Below are positions 1 to 6,951 of a stretch of DNA of 35,186 nucleotides, in pieces. Made by a program: the position numbers and the translations under genes. Within the stretch, counting starts at the first letter, position 1, and the number at the start of each line of letters is the position of its first letter. The stretch is taken from assembly GCA_016235885.1 (NCBI GenBank), contig JACRIH010000443.1, forward strand, positions 1-35,186, in the 5' to 3' direction. This stretch comes from Planctomycetales bacterium (GTDB taxonomy: Bacteria > Planctomycetota > Planctomycetia > Planctomycetales > Planctomycetaceae). The notes beneath the pieces were generated by a model, which searched no databases, was not told the origin of the DNA, and saw only the letters and a list, made by a program, of their open reading frames with translations.

Positions 1-119
1 CGACATTGGAAGACGTGTTCATTCAGCGCACGGGGCGTCGGTTTGAGGATGTTCCAAATTCAGATACCACCTTCTCCAACAACGGGAGACGGGAGCGCAG
101 CGGAGGAACACGCCGATGA
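1..119 (+). CDS. ABC transporter ATP-binding protein, C-terminal end (partial)
   Basis: Only the last 38 codons are in the window; the gene enters from the left edge, with the first full codon at position 3. The peptide begins TLEDVFIQRTGRR. This is the conserved end of DrrA/NatA/CcmA-type ABC ATPases, where a 'LEDVF..LTGR' segment closes the nucleotide-binding domain. The remaining tail (FEDVPNSDTTFSN...) is a non-conserved extension. The stop TGA at 117-119 overlaps the ATG of the next gene in an ATGA arrangement, so the ATPase and permease are translationally coupled subunits of one exporter. Walker A/B and the signature motif lie outside the window, so the family call rests on the C-terminal motif and on the partner gene. 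The substrate is unknown. Confidence 0.8.
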   Translation, partial: TLEDVFIQRTGRRFEDVPNSDTTFSNNGRRERSGGTRR

Positions 120-943
120 CGCCATCAGCGCCCACCAACATCACAATTCGGCAAGCCTTCTGGCTGCCGATCTGGACGCTGACTGTGCGAGAACTGGTGC
201 GGTTCTTTCGCCAGCGGACTCGCGTGATCGGTGCGTTGGGGCAACCGGTGTTGTTCTGGATTCTGTTCGGAGCCGGCTTGCGCGGTTCGTTCACACCACC
301 GGCGTGGGCGTCAAGCAAAATGTCGTATCAGGAATACTTCTTCCCCGGCGTGGCGGTGATGATCCTGCTGTTCACAGCGATCTTTTCGACGATCTCGATC
401 ATCGAAGACCGCCGCGAGGGATTCTTGCAGGGAGTCCTCGTCGCTCCAATTTCGAGGCTGTCGCTGGTGCTCGGCAAGCTGTGCGGTGGAACGGTGCTCG
501 CTGTGCTGCAGGCTTCCCTGTTCATGGCGCTGGGACCGCTGCAAGGGATCGAATTCACGCCCGCTTCGATTGTCGCGATGCTGGCATTTCTAACGCTGCT
601 CGGGTTCACTCTGACGGCGCTGGGATTTCTGATCGCCTGGCCGCTCGATTCGACGCAGGGTTTTCACGCGATCATGAGCATCTTTCTGATGCCGATGTGG
701 CTGCTCTCCGGTTCGTTCTTTCCCGCCGGCGAATCGGTGTGGCTCGGCTGGGTCATCCGGCTCAACCCACTGACCTACGGCGTGGCCGGTCTGCGCCGCT
801 TGATGTACTGGAATCAACCGCTTTCCGACACCGGTCTGCCGTCGCTTCCGTTGTGCCTCGCGGTGACGTGTTTGTTCGGAGCGGTGTGTTTGTCTGGCTG
901 CGTCTGGCTGGCGAACCGGCGAGTTTCGCGGGATGCGAGGTAG
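116..943 (+). CDS. ABC-2 type transporter permease
   Basis: A 275-residue integral membrane protein, normal length for an ABC-2 permease (PF01061 type). About six hydrophobic segments are visible (roughly residues 40-55, 75-95, 120-142, 148-170, 180-200 and 245-265). The family hallmark is the cytoplasmic stretch EDRREGFLQGVLVAPIS followed by LVLGKLCGG, and the conserved LNPLTYGVAGLR segment lies near the C-terminus. With the ATPase just upstream (ATGA overlap) it forms an inner-membrane exporter. The next gene is a SCO/CtaM-like fusion. ABC-2 exporters of this type commonly sit beside SCO and DUF420 genes in cytochrome oxidase clusters, so a role in oxidase assembly is a reasonable inference but is not shown by the sequence. 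The overlapping ORF at 43-951 in another frame lacks hydrophobic pattern and was discarded. Confidence 0.88.
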   Translation: MTPSAPTNITIRQAFWLPIWTLTVRELVRFFRQRTRVIGALGQPVLFWILFGAGLRGSFTPPAWASSKMSYQEYFFPGVAVMILLFTAIFSTISIIEDRREGFLQGVLVAPISRLSLVLGKLCGGTVLAVLQASLFMALGPLQGIEFTPASIVAMLAFLTLLGFTLTALGFLIAWPLDSTQGFHAIMSIFLMPMWLLSGSFFPAGESVWLGWVIRLNPLTYGVAGLRRLMYWNQPLSDTGLPSLPLCLAVTCLFGAVCLSGCVWLANRRVSRDAR

Positions 944-947
944 TGAG

Positions 948-2261
948 ATGAACGTGAATCGTGGATCGTGGATTGTGGTTCGTCCTCCCTTGCGGATCGT
1001 GCTGCAACGAGAACATGCCGAGCACTCAGTACTGAGTACTGAGTACTCAGTACTCAGTACTCAGTACCGAGTGTGGTTCAGATGGTTGGCGCTGTCACTC
1101 CTGGCTCTCGGCGGCCTGTTAATCGCGTCGTCGCCAACACTCGCTGACGATCCGCCGCCAATGTGGGACCCTGCCGGGATCGACGATTTCGAGTTCATCG
1201 AGCGCAGCGGAAAGACGATTCGCAAACAGGATTTGCTTGGCCGCCCGTGGCTCGCCTGCTTCGTGTTCACGCGCTGCGCTGGTCCGTGTCCGCGCGTCAC
1301 CGAGCAGATGAAAAAACTCCAAGATCAACTCCAGGAGACGAACATCCAGCTCGTCACGTTCGGTGTCGATCCCGAATATGACACGCTCGAAGTCCTTCAA
1401 AAGTACGCCAACTTCTGGCGAGCTGATGCCGACCGCTGGTGGTTCATCACGGGCGACAAGGTACCAATGTACCGCTTGATCCAAAAATCCTTCCGGCTGC
1501 CGGTGGAAGAAACCACAGGCGAAGATCGCAAGCCGGGGTTCGAGATCATCCACAGCACGAACATCATGTACGTGGATGCAGAAGGGCGAGTGCGAGCCAA
1601 GTTCAACGCGACGAAAGACGAGGACATGGCCAAGTTGCGACGGATCGCCCTCGACAAAGATCCGTTGCCGCCCGTGGGCGTGCCGGCCGAGACTTCACCG
1701 ACGTCACCCGATTCCGGGCCGGTGATGAAGTTCGATCCCGTGTCAGGTTCTTTCCGATTCGAAGCGGGCGCCGCTACTGCCGACGCCGTGATCGCTGATC
1801 CGCCGGCTCGACAACTTCCCGATTGGGTGTTGCTCTTGCCGAAAGTCAACGCGTCGTTGAATGGACTGGCCACGCTGTTGTTGATCGGCGGCTTCGTCTG
1901 CATCAAGTCGCGATTGGTTACGGCTCACAAGGCGAGCATGCTGGCGGCGTTCACGACATCGGTCGTGTTTCTGGCCTGCTACCTGTCCTATCATTTCGCG
2001 CTGCGGCACTTCACGGGCGAAAGCTCCAAGCGATTTGAGGCCGTTGGAGTGGTGCGAACAATCTACCTCGTGATCCTGTTCACGCACGTTGTGCTCGCGG
2101 CCATCGTTCCCGTGCTGGCGGCGAATACGATCTACCGCGGGCTGACCGGGCAGTGGGATCGACACAAGCGGATCGCGCGAATCACGTTTCCAATCTGGCT
2201 TTACGTGTCGGTCACCGGCGTTATTATCTACCTCATGCTGTACCACTGGCCTCAGGGTTAA
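948..2261 (+). CDS. SCO1/SenC copper chaperone fused to DUF420 (CtaM-like) membrane domain
   Basis: A 437-residue two-domain protein for cytochrome c oxidase maturation. Residues 65-235 form a thioredoxin-fold SCO domain with the copper-binding CxxxC (C110-A-G-P-C114) and the distal conserved histidine H202 (EIIHSTNIMYVD), so the Cu site looks intact. Residues 290-434 match DUF420 (CtaM/YozB), with four membrane spans, LPKVNASLNG at its start, histidines H327, H349, H380 and H406, and the closing PIWLYVSVTGVIIYLM. A hydrophobic segment at 45-62 ending in TLADD is a signal peptide or anchor. Start choice: ATG 948 has GAGG at 937-940 with 7-nt spacing and lies 4 nt after the permease stop. However, residues 3-41 are encoded by 7-bp intergenic repeats, so GTG 1071, directly before the signal segment, may be the original start. 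SCO delivers Cu to subunit II; DUF420 proteins are needed for aa3 oxidase maturation in Firmicutes. Confidence 0.88.
   Translation: MNVNRGSWIVVRPPLRIVLQREHAEHSVLSTEYSVLSTQYRVWFRWLALSLLALGGLLIASSPTLADDPPPMWDPAGIDDFEFIERSGKTIRKQDLLGRPWLACFVFTRCAGPCPRVTEQMKKLQDQLQETNIQLVTFGVDPEYDTLEVLQKYANFWRADADRWWFITGDKVPMYRLIQKSFRLPVEETTGEDRKPGFEIIHSTNIMYVDAEGRVRAKFNATKDEDMAKLRRIALDKDPLPPVGVPAETSPTSPDSGPVMKFDPVSGSFRFEAGAATADAVIADPPARQLPDWVLLLPKVNASLNGLATLLLIGGFVCIKSRLVTAHKASMLAAFTTSVVFLACYLSYHFALRHFTGESSKRFEAVGVVRTIYLVILFTHVVLAAIVPVLAANTIYRGLTGQWDRHKRIARITFPIWLYVSVTGVIIYLMLYHWPQG
954..1071 (+). repeat. Two 7-bp tandem repeat blocks at the 5' end of the SCO gene
   Basis: Block 1 (954-981) has four degenerate 7-bp units: GTGAATC, GTGGATC, GTGGATT, GTGGTTC. 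Block 2 (1023-1071) has seven: CACTCAG, TACTGAG twice, TACTCAG three times, TACCGAG. In block 2, TACTGAG and TACTCAG units together make a run of short palindromes (AGTACT). The blocks lie between the ribosome binding site and the signal peptide of the SCO fusion. They read in frame as a seven-residue periodic peptide (SVLSTEY SVLSTQY). Similar short repeats are common in planctomycete intergenic DNA. Confidence 0.85.
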
Positions 2262-2265
2262 TGCC

Positions 2266-2568
2266 ATGTTTCGTCGCTGTTTGGTAGCCGCCGCCACGAT
2301 TCTGATTGCCGCTTTGCCGCAGGTTGTCTGGGCCTGCCCAATGTGTGCCGAAACGGTGGCCGCTGACGACAACCTGCCGAAGGCGTACATGTACAGCATT
2401 CTGTTTATGATGGGGATGCCCGCGATCCTGGCGTCCGGCTTTGGCTTCGCGTTCTATCGGCTCGTGAAGAAACAGCAGGCGTTGCACGCCGCAGCAATGG
2501 CGGCCGTAGCGGAGACGCAAAGCGAACCTGAACCAGTTGAGGAATTGGTCGGCAGTGTCGCTGACTGA
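2266..2568 (+). CDS. Small CxxC membrane protein of the SCO/oxidase operon
   Basis: A 100-residue protein starting 4 nt after the SCO-fusion stop, with AGGG at 2254-2257 as ribosome binding site (8-nt spacing). An N-terminal signal-type hydrophobic segment (residues 5-23) is followed at once by CPMC (24-27). A second hydrophobic span (about 41-63, YSILFMMGMPAILASGFGF) and a charged, Glu/Ala-rich tail follow. I do not recognise a named family. CPMC-containing small proteins are seen next to oxidase maturation genes in planctomycetes, and a thiol or copper-binding role in the periplasm is possible but only inferred. VWAC resembles a weak lipobox, with the Trp atypical. It is the last gene of the operon; the receptor gene converges on it after 37 nt. 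Confidence 0.75.
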   Translation: MFRRCLVAAATILIAALPQVVWACPMCAETVAADDNLPKAYMYSILFMMGMPAILASGFGFAFYRLVKKQQALHAAAMAAVAETQSEPEPVEELVGSVAD

Positions 2569-2605
2569 CTGATCGTAGACGTAGTGCCAAGTCCAGCCGG
2601 TAGCC

Positions 2606-4657
2606 CTACCAGTTGACCGTCATTCCGCCGTACGCCGACAGTCCCGGTGTGCCGAATCCGAAAACTTCCTGGTAGCGCTCGTCGAACATGTTATCCACGC
2701 GAACGTAGACCTGCGACCGTTTTGTCAGGTCGTATGTTCCGGTGGCGTTCAGAACGATGTACGGGTCGAGCACCACGCGCGTCGCGGGGAATGTGGCAAA
2801 GTCATTGTCTTCTCGCTGCCCGACGATGTTCGCGTTGACGTTCAGCGTCGCCCGATCATCCAACACGCGGCGGGTCAAGCCGACGTTGGCGCGGTCGATC
2901 GGGCGGCGGAGCAACTTCAATCCGGTGGCCTTGTCCACGGTGTTGAGGTGCGTGAAGGTCGTCGTGATCGTCGTCACGTCGTCCCACTGGAAGACGGCGC
3001 TCAGTTCGACACCCATCGACGCGGCGGCTCCCACGTTGAAAAACGAAAACGTGGCGGGGTTGAAGTCGATCAGGTTGGTGAAGTCATTTCGAAAGTACGT
3101 GGCACCGAGGACCACCTGGCCATCCCAGAACGGTTGCTCGACACCGTAGTCCCAGCCGAAACTTTCCTCGGGCCGCAGGTTCGGATTGCCGGAGAAGCCG
3201 TCGAACAATTGGAAAATCGTCGGGGCCTTGAACCCCGTGCCGATGCTTCCGCGGAACGCAGTCTCCGTGACAGGCAACCGGTAGAGGGATGTCGCGCGAT
3301 ACGTGGTGGCCGTCCCCGCCTGACTGTAGTTATCCTGCCGGATGCCCAGCGTCGTCACGGATCGATTGTCGAAGAGGCGAATCTGATCCTGCGCATACAC
3401 GGCCGCATCACGCAGCGCCTGCGTGGGTGAGACGCTGTCGAACGGTCCGAACGCCGAGGTGCTCGTGAAAGCGGATTCGCCATTCTCCTCCTGGTAGCTG
3501 GCTCCGACAGTGGCGGTGTTCGATTCATGAAGGAAGAAGTTGTTTTGCCAGTCGAGCAGCCGGGTGTTGCCCTGAAAATTGGAGAAGAACGAATCGAGCG
3601 GCCGCAGGAAATCGACCGGGTTGATGTTCTTGCGGCGGTGATCGGCCGTGCTGAACGACAGCTTTTGCTCCCAGATTTCGTTCGACTCCAGGAATCTGAT
3701 TTGCGTCCGCGTGAAAACCTGTTCGGTGTTGTTCCTCGCGTTGGGATCGTCCTGATTCGGACCGCCGCTATTGTCGATGTCCGCCGAGCCGTTGTTGTAG
3801 CGGAACACGAAGTCCACGTCGAAACGGTCAGTTGGTGTCCAGCCGGTCCGTCCGGAAAGAGTTCCGAGTTGAAACCCATCCGTTTCGGTGTTGCCCGGCA
3901 GACGACGATCGGCGGCGGAAATGCCATTCGTGTTGAAGTACGATCCACCGACCGAGTAGTGAAACAAGTCGTTGCCGCCACTGACATTCCCGGCCGCCTG
4001 CCCGGTTCCGAACGATCCACCCATCGCGCTCAGTCGCCGCTGCATCGCGCCTTGTCCTTTGCGAGTGATGATGTTGATCACGCCTCCGATCGCGTCCGAC
4101 CCGTACAGCACGCTCTGCGGGCCGCGGATGACTTCGATCCGTTCAATGTTGTCCACCGAGAGATTCGAAAAGTCGAATGCTCGCCCCGGCGAAATCGGAT
4201 CGTTCATCGGGATGCCGTCGAGCAAGACCTTCGTGTGTTCGGAGTTGGCTCCGCGGATGAACACAGACGTGACGCGACCCGGTCCACCCTGCTGTGCGAC
4301 ATCCACGCCGGGCAAGCCGCGCAGGAGTTCCTGCACCGTGGTTGCGCGGCGCTCCTCAATTTGTTCGCGGGTGATGACGCTGACCGAACTGCCTGTCTGG
4401 CCCAGCGGCACGCCGGTGCGAGCCGCGGACTCAATCACCGTCGCGCCGGACGTGGCACTTCCCTGGCCACCGATGGCGGAGCGATCACCGATCACGCGAG
4501 TCTCGGGAATCTCCGGGAGTTGTGATTCGGCCGGCACTGTGGCGGCACCCTCAGTCGGTGCGATCGGTGAATCGAGGGGCTGAGGCTGAGCGAAAACAGA
4601 CGGGACGAAAAGCAGGCCGGACAAAACGGCGGCCGCCGCACGCAATCTGCGCGACAT
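2606..4657 (-). CDS. btuB: TonB-dependent vitamin B12 receptor (BtuB-type)
   Basis: A 683-residue outer-membrane beta-barrel receptor that would take up cobalamin using TonB energy. A signal peptide occupies residues 1-23 (ending VPSVFAQ). A possible TonB box is ETRVIG (52-57). The plug domain spans about 85-200 with SVSVITREQIEE, LLRGLPGVDV, FIRGANSEHTKVLLDGIPMND and IEVIRGPQSVLYGSDAIGGVINI, all typical of the BtuB/colicin-receptor plug. The rest is the barrel, ending with an aromatic residue (TVNW). Start: an ORF can be extended 25 codons upstream, but ATG 4657 has TAAGGAG at 4665-4671 with 7-nt spacing and directly precedes the signal peptide; the extension would run into the riboswitch. 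The cobalamin riboswitch upstream decides the substrate call. No btuCDF or cobalamin salvage genes are in the window. Confidence 0.9.
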   Translation of the reverse strand: MSRRLRAAAAVLSGLLFVPSVFAQPQPLDSPIAPTEGAATVPAESQLPEIPETRVIGDRSAIGGQGSATSGATVIESAARTGVPLGQTGSSVSVITREQIEERRATTVQELLRGLPGVDVAQQGGPGRVTSVFIRGANSEHTKVLLDGIPMNDPISPGRAFDFSNLSVDNIERIEVIRGPQSVLYGSDAIGGVINIITRKGQGAMQRRLSAMGGSFGTGQAAGNVSGGNDLFHYSVGGSYFNTNGISAADRRLPGNTETDGFQLGTLSGRTGWTPTDRFDVDFVFRYNNGSADIDNSGGPNQDDPNARNNTEQVFTRTQIRFLESNEIWEQKLSFSTADHRRKNINPVDFLRPLDSFFSNFQGNTRLLDWQNNFFLHESNTATVGASYQEENGESAFTSTSAFGPFDSVSPTQALRDAAVYAQDQIRLFDNRSVTTLGIRQDNYSQAGTATTYRATSLYRLPVTETAFRGSIGTGFKAPTIFQLFDGFSGNPNLRPEESFGWDYGVEQPFWDGQVVLGATYFRNDFTNLIDFNPATFSFFNVGAAASMGVELSAVFQWDDVTTITTTFTHLNTVDKATGLKLLRRPIDRANVGLTRRVLDDRATLNVNANIVGQREDNDFATFPATRVVLDPYIVLNATGTYDLTKRSQVYVRVDNMFDERYQEVFGFGTPGLSAYGGMTVNW

Positions 4658-4671
4658 GAATTTGCTCCTTA

Positions 4672-4688
4672 CTTTCCCTCGAGGAAAG
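4672..4688 (-). promoter_or_regulatory. Hairpin abutting the btuB ribosome binding site
   Basis: On the minus strand a CTTTCC/GGAAAG stem with a short TCGAG-type loop ends one base before the Shine-Dalgarno TAAGGAG (4665-4671). It lies between the riboswitch aptamer and the start codon, where an expression platform is expected. No U-tract follows, so translational rather than transcriptional control is the more likely mode; this is inference. Confidence 0.5.
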
Positions 4689-4700
4689 AGCTGAGGACGG

Positions 4701-4869
4701 CGTCCGGACCAGATATCCTGGCTAGGGTTCAACCTTCAGCTCACCTTCCCAGTCTTCACGAGACCAGTGGTGCGAGAGCTGTTGTCACCCTGACAGTCGC
4801 GGGGCGGCGGGAGCTTAGACTCGGCGGCGAATTGCCGACGAGGCACTCCACTTCCCTGAAATCCAGACG
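4701..4869 (-). promoter_or_regulatory. Cobalamin riboswitch upstream of btuB
   Basis: Read on the minus strand, all the conserved blocks of the cobalamin aptamer occur in the right order. A P1 strand CGTCTGG (4863-4869) comes first, then AGGGAAGTGGAGTG near the 5' side, and CCGCCGCCCCGCGACTGT ending near 4790, which matches the CCCGCnACTGT block. ACCACTGG follows, then TGGGAAGG after a P6-like hairpin. The B12-box-like GCCAGGATATCTGG comes next, and CCGGACG (4701-4707) closes P1 as a 7-bp helix with one G-U pair. Aptamers of this class bind adenosyl- or methyl-type cobalamin and repress B12 uptake genes when the ligand is abundant. The ATG of the receptor lies 44 nt downstream. I did this by eye; a covariance-model score would settle the boundaries and subclass. 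Confidence 0.88.
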
Positions 4870-5056
4870 ATTCGAATTGTGACTTCTGACGACCTTCGCG
4901 AACGAGGGTCACTCTCTATTTTCGGCTGGCACCGACTGCGCGAGTGAGCACGATTGATCCGGAGAGTGCAACAGTAGGGATTTGAGCGAGAGCCGAGTTT
5001 GGGATGTGCCGAGGGTAACGGTTGGGCAGGCATCGACAACTCGCAACTGTCACGAT
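4870..5056. other. Intergenic region upstream of the riboswitch
   Basis: No convincing ORF, RNA gene or strong promoter consensus was recognised. The btuB promoter should lie here on the minus strand, but no -35/-10 pair stands out. Confidence 0.5.
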
Positions 5057-5181
5057 GTAGCCCTGTCGCTCCGCGACAGGAAAGCCGAGTCGTTCAGCGA
5101 CGTCGTTCGTGCGTGGGTCGGAAAGGAGCATCCCGCGTCGTCTGGGTGTTTGGCTTTCCTGTCGCGGAGCGACAGGGCTAC
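5057..5181. repeat. Palindromic MITE-like element with perfect 30-bp inverted ends
   Basis: The 30 bases at 5057-5086 and at 5152-5181 are exact reverse complements. Each arm carries its own hairpin: CCTGTCGC/GCGACAGG with a 3-nt loop at 5062-5080 and again at 5158-5176. The 65-bp core (5087-5151) has no coding potential I can see. The right end touches the stop codon of the D-aminoacylase gene (base 5181 is shared), so on the minus strand this arm forms a hairpin directly after the stop and may serve as a terminator or mRNA 3' end stabiliser. No flanking target duplication was evident. Confidence 0.85.
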
Positions 5182-6815
5182 TACTCTGCCACGCCGGGAC
5201 CACGCAAAACTCGTCCCGGCCGAATGCCGGACCAGCGACCATCGTCCAACACGACTTGTCCATTGACGATGACGAACCGGAAGCCATTGGAGGTTGCCAA
5301 CGGTTCGGCAAAGGTGGCTCGATCGGCAACCTTCGCCGGATCGAAGACGACGAGATCGGCCGGGAGACCGGCCGCCAATCGGCCGCGATCATGGAGCAGG
5401 ACGTCATTGGCCGCGACAGAAGTCATGCGAGCGACGGCTTGTTCGAGCGACAGGACTCCGAGATCGCGGACGTAGCGCGAGAGGATTATCGGGAACGACC
5501 CGGCTGCTCGCGGGTGCGACGCGATGCGCGATCCACCCGCCGGTCCGACATCCGTGCAGAACGAGATGAATTCCTGGCGCATCGCGAGAATCAGATTCAC
5601 CTCGGACATTGTCTGCGGCATGGCGAAGGCGTCCCGGCGGGCGGCGTCGAAGAACACGTCCCACGGGTCTCGCGCCACCTTTGTCGCGATCGCTGAGATC
5701 GTTTCGCCGTTGAGCCTGCCATACGGTTCGCCTGACATCGAACCGAGCACCACGCGATTCCAATTGAAGCCGCTGTGTCGGAACCAATTCTCGTAGTCGC
5801 TGCTCGTTTCCATTTCGCGGCGAATCTCAGCGCGAGTCCCGGCATCATCCAGCTTGCGTCGCAGGGCGACGGAACCCTCGGCCGAGTGACGCGGATGAAT
5901 GAACGCGGACGCTCCCAGCCCGTTGTTGATGTACGGGTACACGTCGGCAGTCACTTGTTGTCCCACCGCGCGCGCCGCTTTGATGCGGGCGATGGCTTGT
6001 TCCATCTTCCCCCAGTTCTGCTGACCCGCCGCCTTGAGATGAAAGATATGCACCCGCGTTCCCGCTCCGGCTCCGATCGCGAGCGCCTCGTCGATCGCCT
6101 CCAGCAGGCGGTCACCCTCGTTGCGCATGTGGGTGTAGTACCCGCCGCCGAACTCGCCGGCCACCTTCGTCAGTTCGATGATTTCTTCCGTTGGTGCGTA
6201 CACCGCCGGTGGATAGATGAGCGCAGTCGAAACTCCGATGGCTCCGGCTCGCATCGCTTCCCGAACGTGCTCGCGCATGCGTTCGAGTTCTGCGGGCGAC
6301 GCGCGACGGTCCACGTCGCCGAGGATCGCACTCCGGACCTGCGTGTGTCCGACCGTCTGCACGGAGTTGATCGGCATCCCGACGGCTTCCAGCTTGGCGA
6401 AGAACTCGGCCATCGACGACCAACCGGCTTGCTTCGCCGCATCGCCGATCAGCGGCGCGTCGGAAACTCCCTCACCGCAGTTGATCGTGGTGATCCCCTG
6501 AGTGAGCAGATTGATCGCGGCTTTGGGATCGGTCAGAAACGGCGCGGCAGTTTGCCCCATCATGTCGATGAACCCCGGCGCGACGACGAGTTCCGACGCA
6601 TCGATCGTCCGCTGGGCCTTTGTTCCCGGCAACCGACCCACCCCGACAATCTTTCCGCCGCGGATCGCAATGTCGCCGTGATACCACGGAGCGCCCGTTC
6701 CATCGACAATCCGGCCACCACGCAGGACGAGGTCGAATTCGTCGGCCGCGCTGACGGCGGAGCAAGTCGCGATCAAAAGACTCACGACGGCAAGCGAAGC
6801 AGCAGCATTACGCAT
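5181..6815 (-). CDS. Secreted D-aminoacylase-family amidohydrolase (N-acyl-D-amino-acid deacylase)
   Basis: A 544-residue protein with a signal peptide (1-24, ending SAVSAADE). The amidohydrolase TIM-barrel hallmarks are LVLRGGRIVDGTGAPW, the metal-ligand Cys C113 (INCGEG), H229 (YTHMRNEG), H259 (HIFHLKAAG), D422 (FCTDVG), HPRAAGSFPIILSRYVRD and the C-terminal PADLVVFDP. In D-aminoacylase the tightly bound beta-site zinc uses equivalents of C113, H229 and H259, all present. The HxH of the usual PGFIDxHxH motif is replaced (PGFIDMMGQT), so only a single-metal site is expected. Family members hydrolyse N-acyl-D-amino acids; the actual substrate is unknown. Start: ATG 6815 precedes the signal peptide and has GAGGAAAGG upstream. 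An extension to 6959 would translate a palindromic intergenic repeat and was rejected. Upstream on the same strand is an enolase-superfamily enzyme that could supply a racemised or epimerised substrate. Confidence 0.82.
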   Translation of the reverse strand: MRNAAASLAVVSLLIATCSAVSAADEFDLVLRGGRIVDGTGAPWYHGDIAIRGGKIVGVGRLPGTKAQRTIDASELVVAPGFIDMMGQTAAPFLTDPKAAINLLTQGITTINCGEGVSDAPLIGDAAKQAGWSSMAEFFAKLEAVGMPINSVQTVGHTQVRSAILGDVDRRASPAELERMREHVREAMRAGAIGVSTALIYPPAVYAPTEEIIELTKVAGEFGGGYYTHMRNEGDRLLEAIDEALAIGAGAGTRVHIFHLKAAGQQNWGKMEQAIARIKAARAVGQQVTADVYPYINNGLGASAFIHPRHSAEGSVALRRKLDDAGTRAEIRREMETSSDYENWFRHSGFNWNRVVLGSMSGEPYGRLNGETISAIATKVARDPWDVFFDAARRDAFAMPQTMSEVNLILAMRQEFISFCTDVGPAGGSRIASHPRAAGSFPIILSRYVRDLGVLSLEQAVARMTSVAANDVLLHDRGRLAAGLPADLVVFDPAKVADRATFAEPLATSNGFRFVIVNGQVVLDDGRWSGIRPGRVLRGPGVAE

Positions 6816-6845
6816 GGTGTGTTGCCTTTCCTCACTTCTCTCATC

Positions 6846-6945
6846 GGGAGAGGTGCCGGGGGTGAGGGATTGCCGAATGGAGGCAGTAGTCCACATTTCC
6901 ATCCACGCACCCTCACCCCTAACCCCTCTCCCGGAGGGAGAGGGG
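6846..6945. repeat. Palindromic intergenic repeat between two hydrolase/epimerase genes
   Basis: Two 23-nt arms (6846-6868 and 6910-6932) are inverted copies matching at 19 of 23 positions. The right arm runs into a perfect 10-bp hairpin CCCCTCTCCC/GGGAGAGGGG (6923-6932 with 6936-6945, 3-nt loop), and the left arm borders a weaker CTCTC/GAGAG hairpin (6838-6852). This CCCTCACCCC...CCCTCTCCC type of element is a familiar bacterial intergenic repeat. It lies just after the stop of the enolase-family gene on the minus strand and may attenuate read-through into the deacylase gene. Confidence 0.75.
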
Positions 6946-6951
6946 ACCCAG

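Noticed and set aside
43-951. 302-codon frame overlapping the ABC permease
   Set aside because: The other frame (116-943) has clear membrane spans, ABC-2 motifs and ATGA coupling; this one has none.
4658-4732. 25-codon N-terminal extension of the B12 receptor
   Set aside because: It lacks a ribosome binding site, runs into the riboswitch and would place the signal peptide internally; ATG 4657 has a strong RBS and directly starts the signal peptide.
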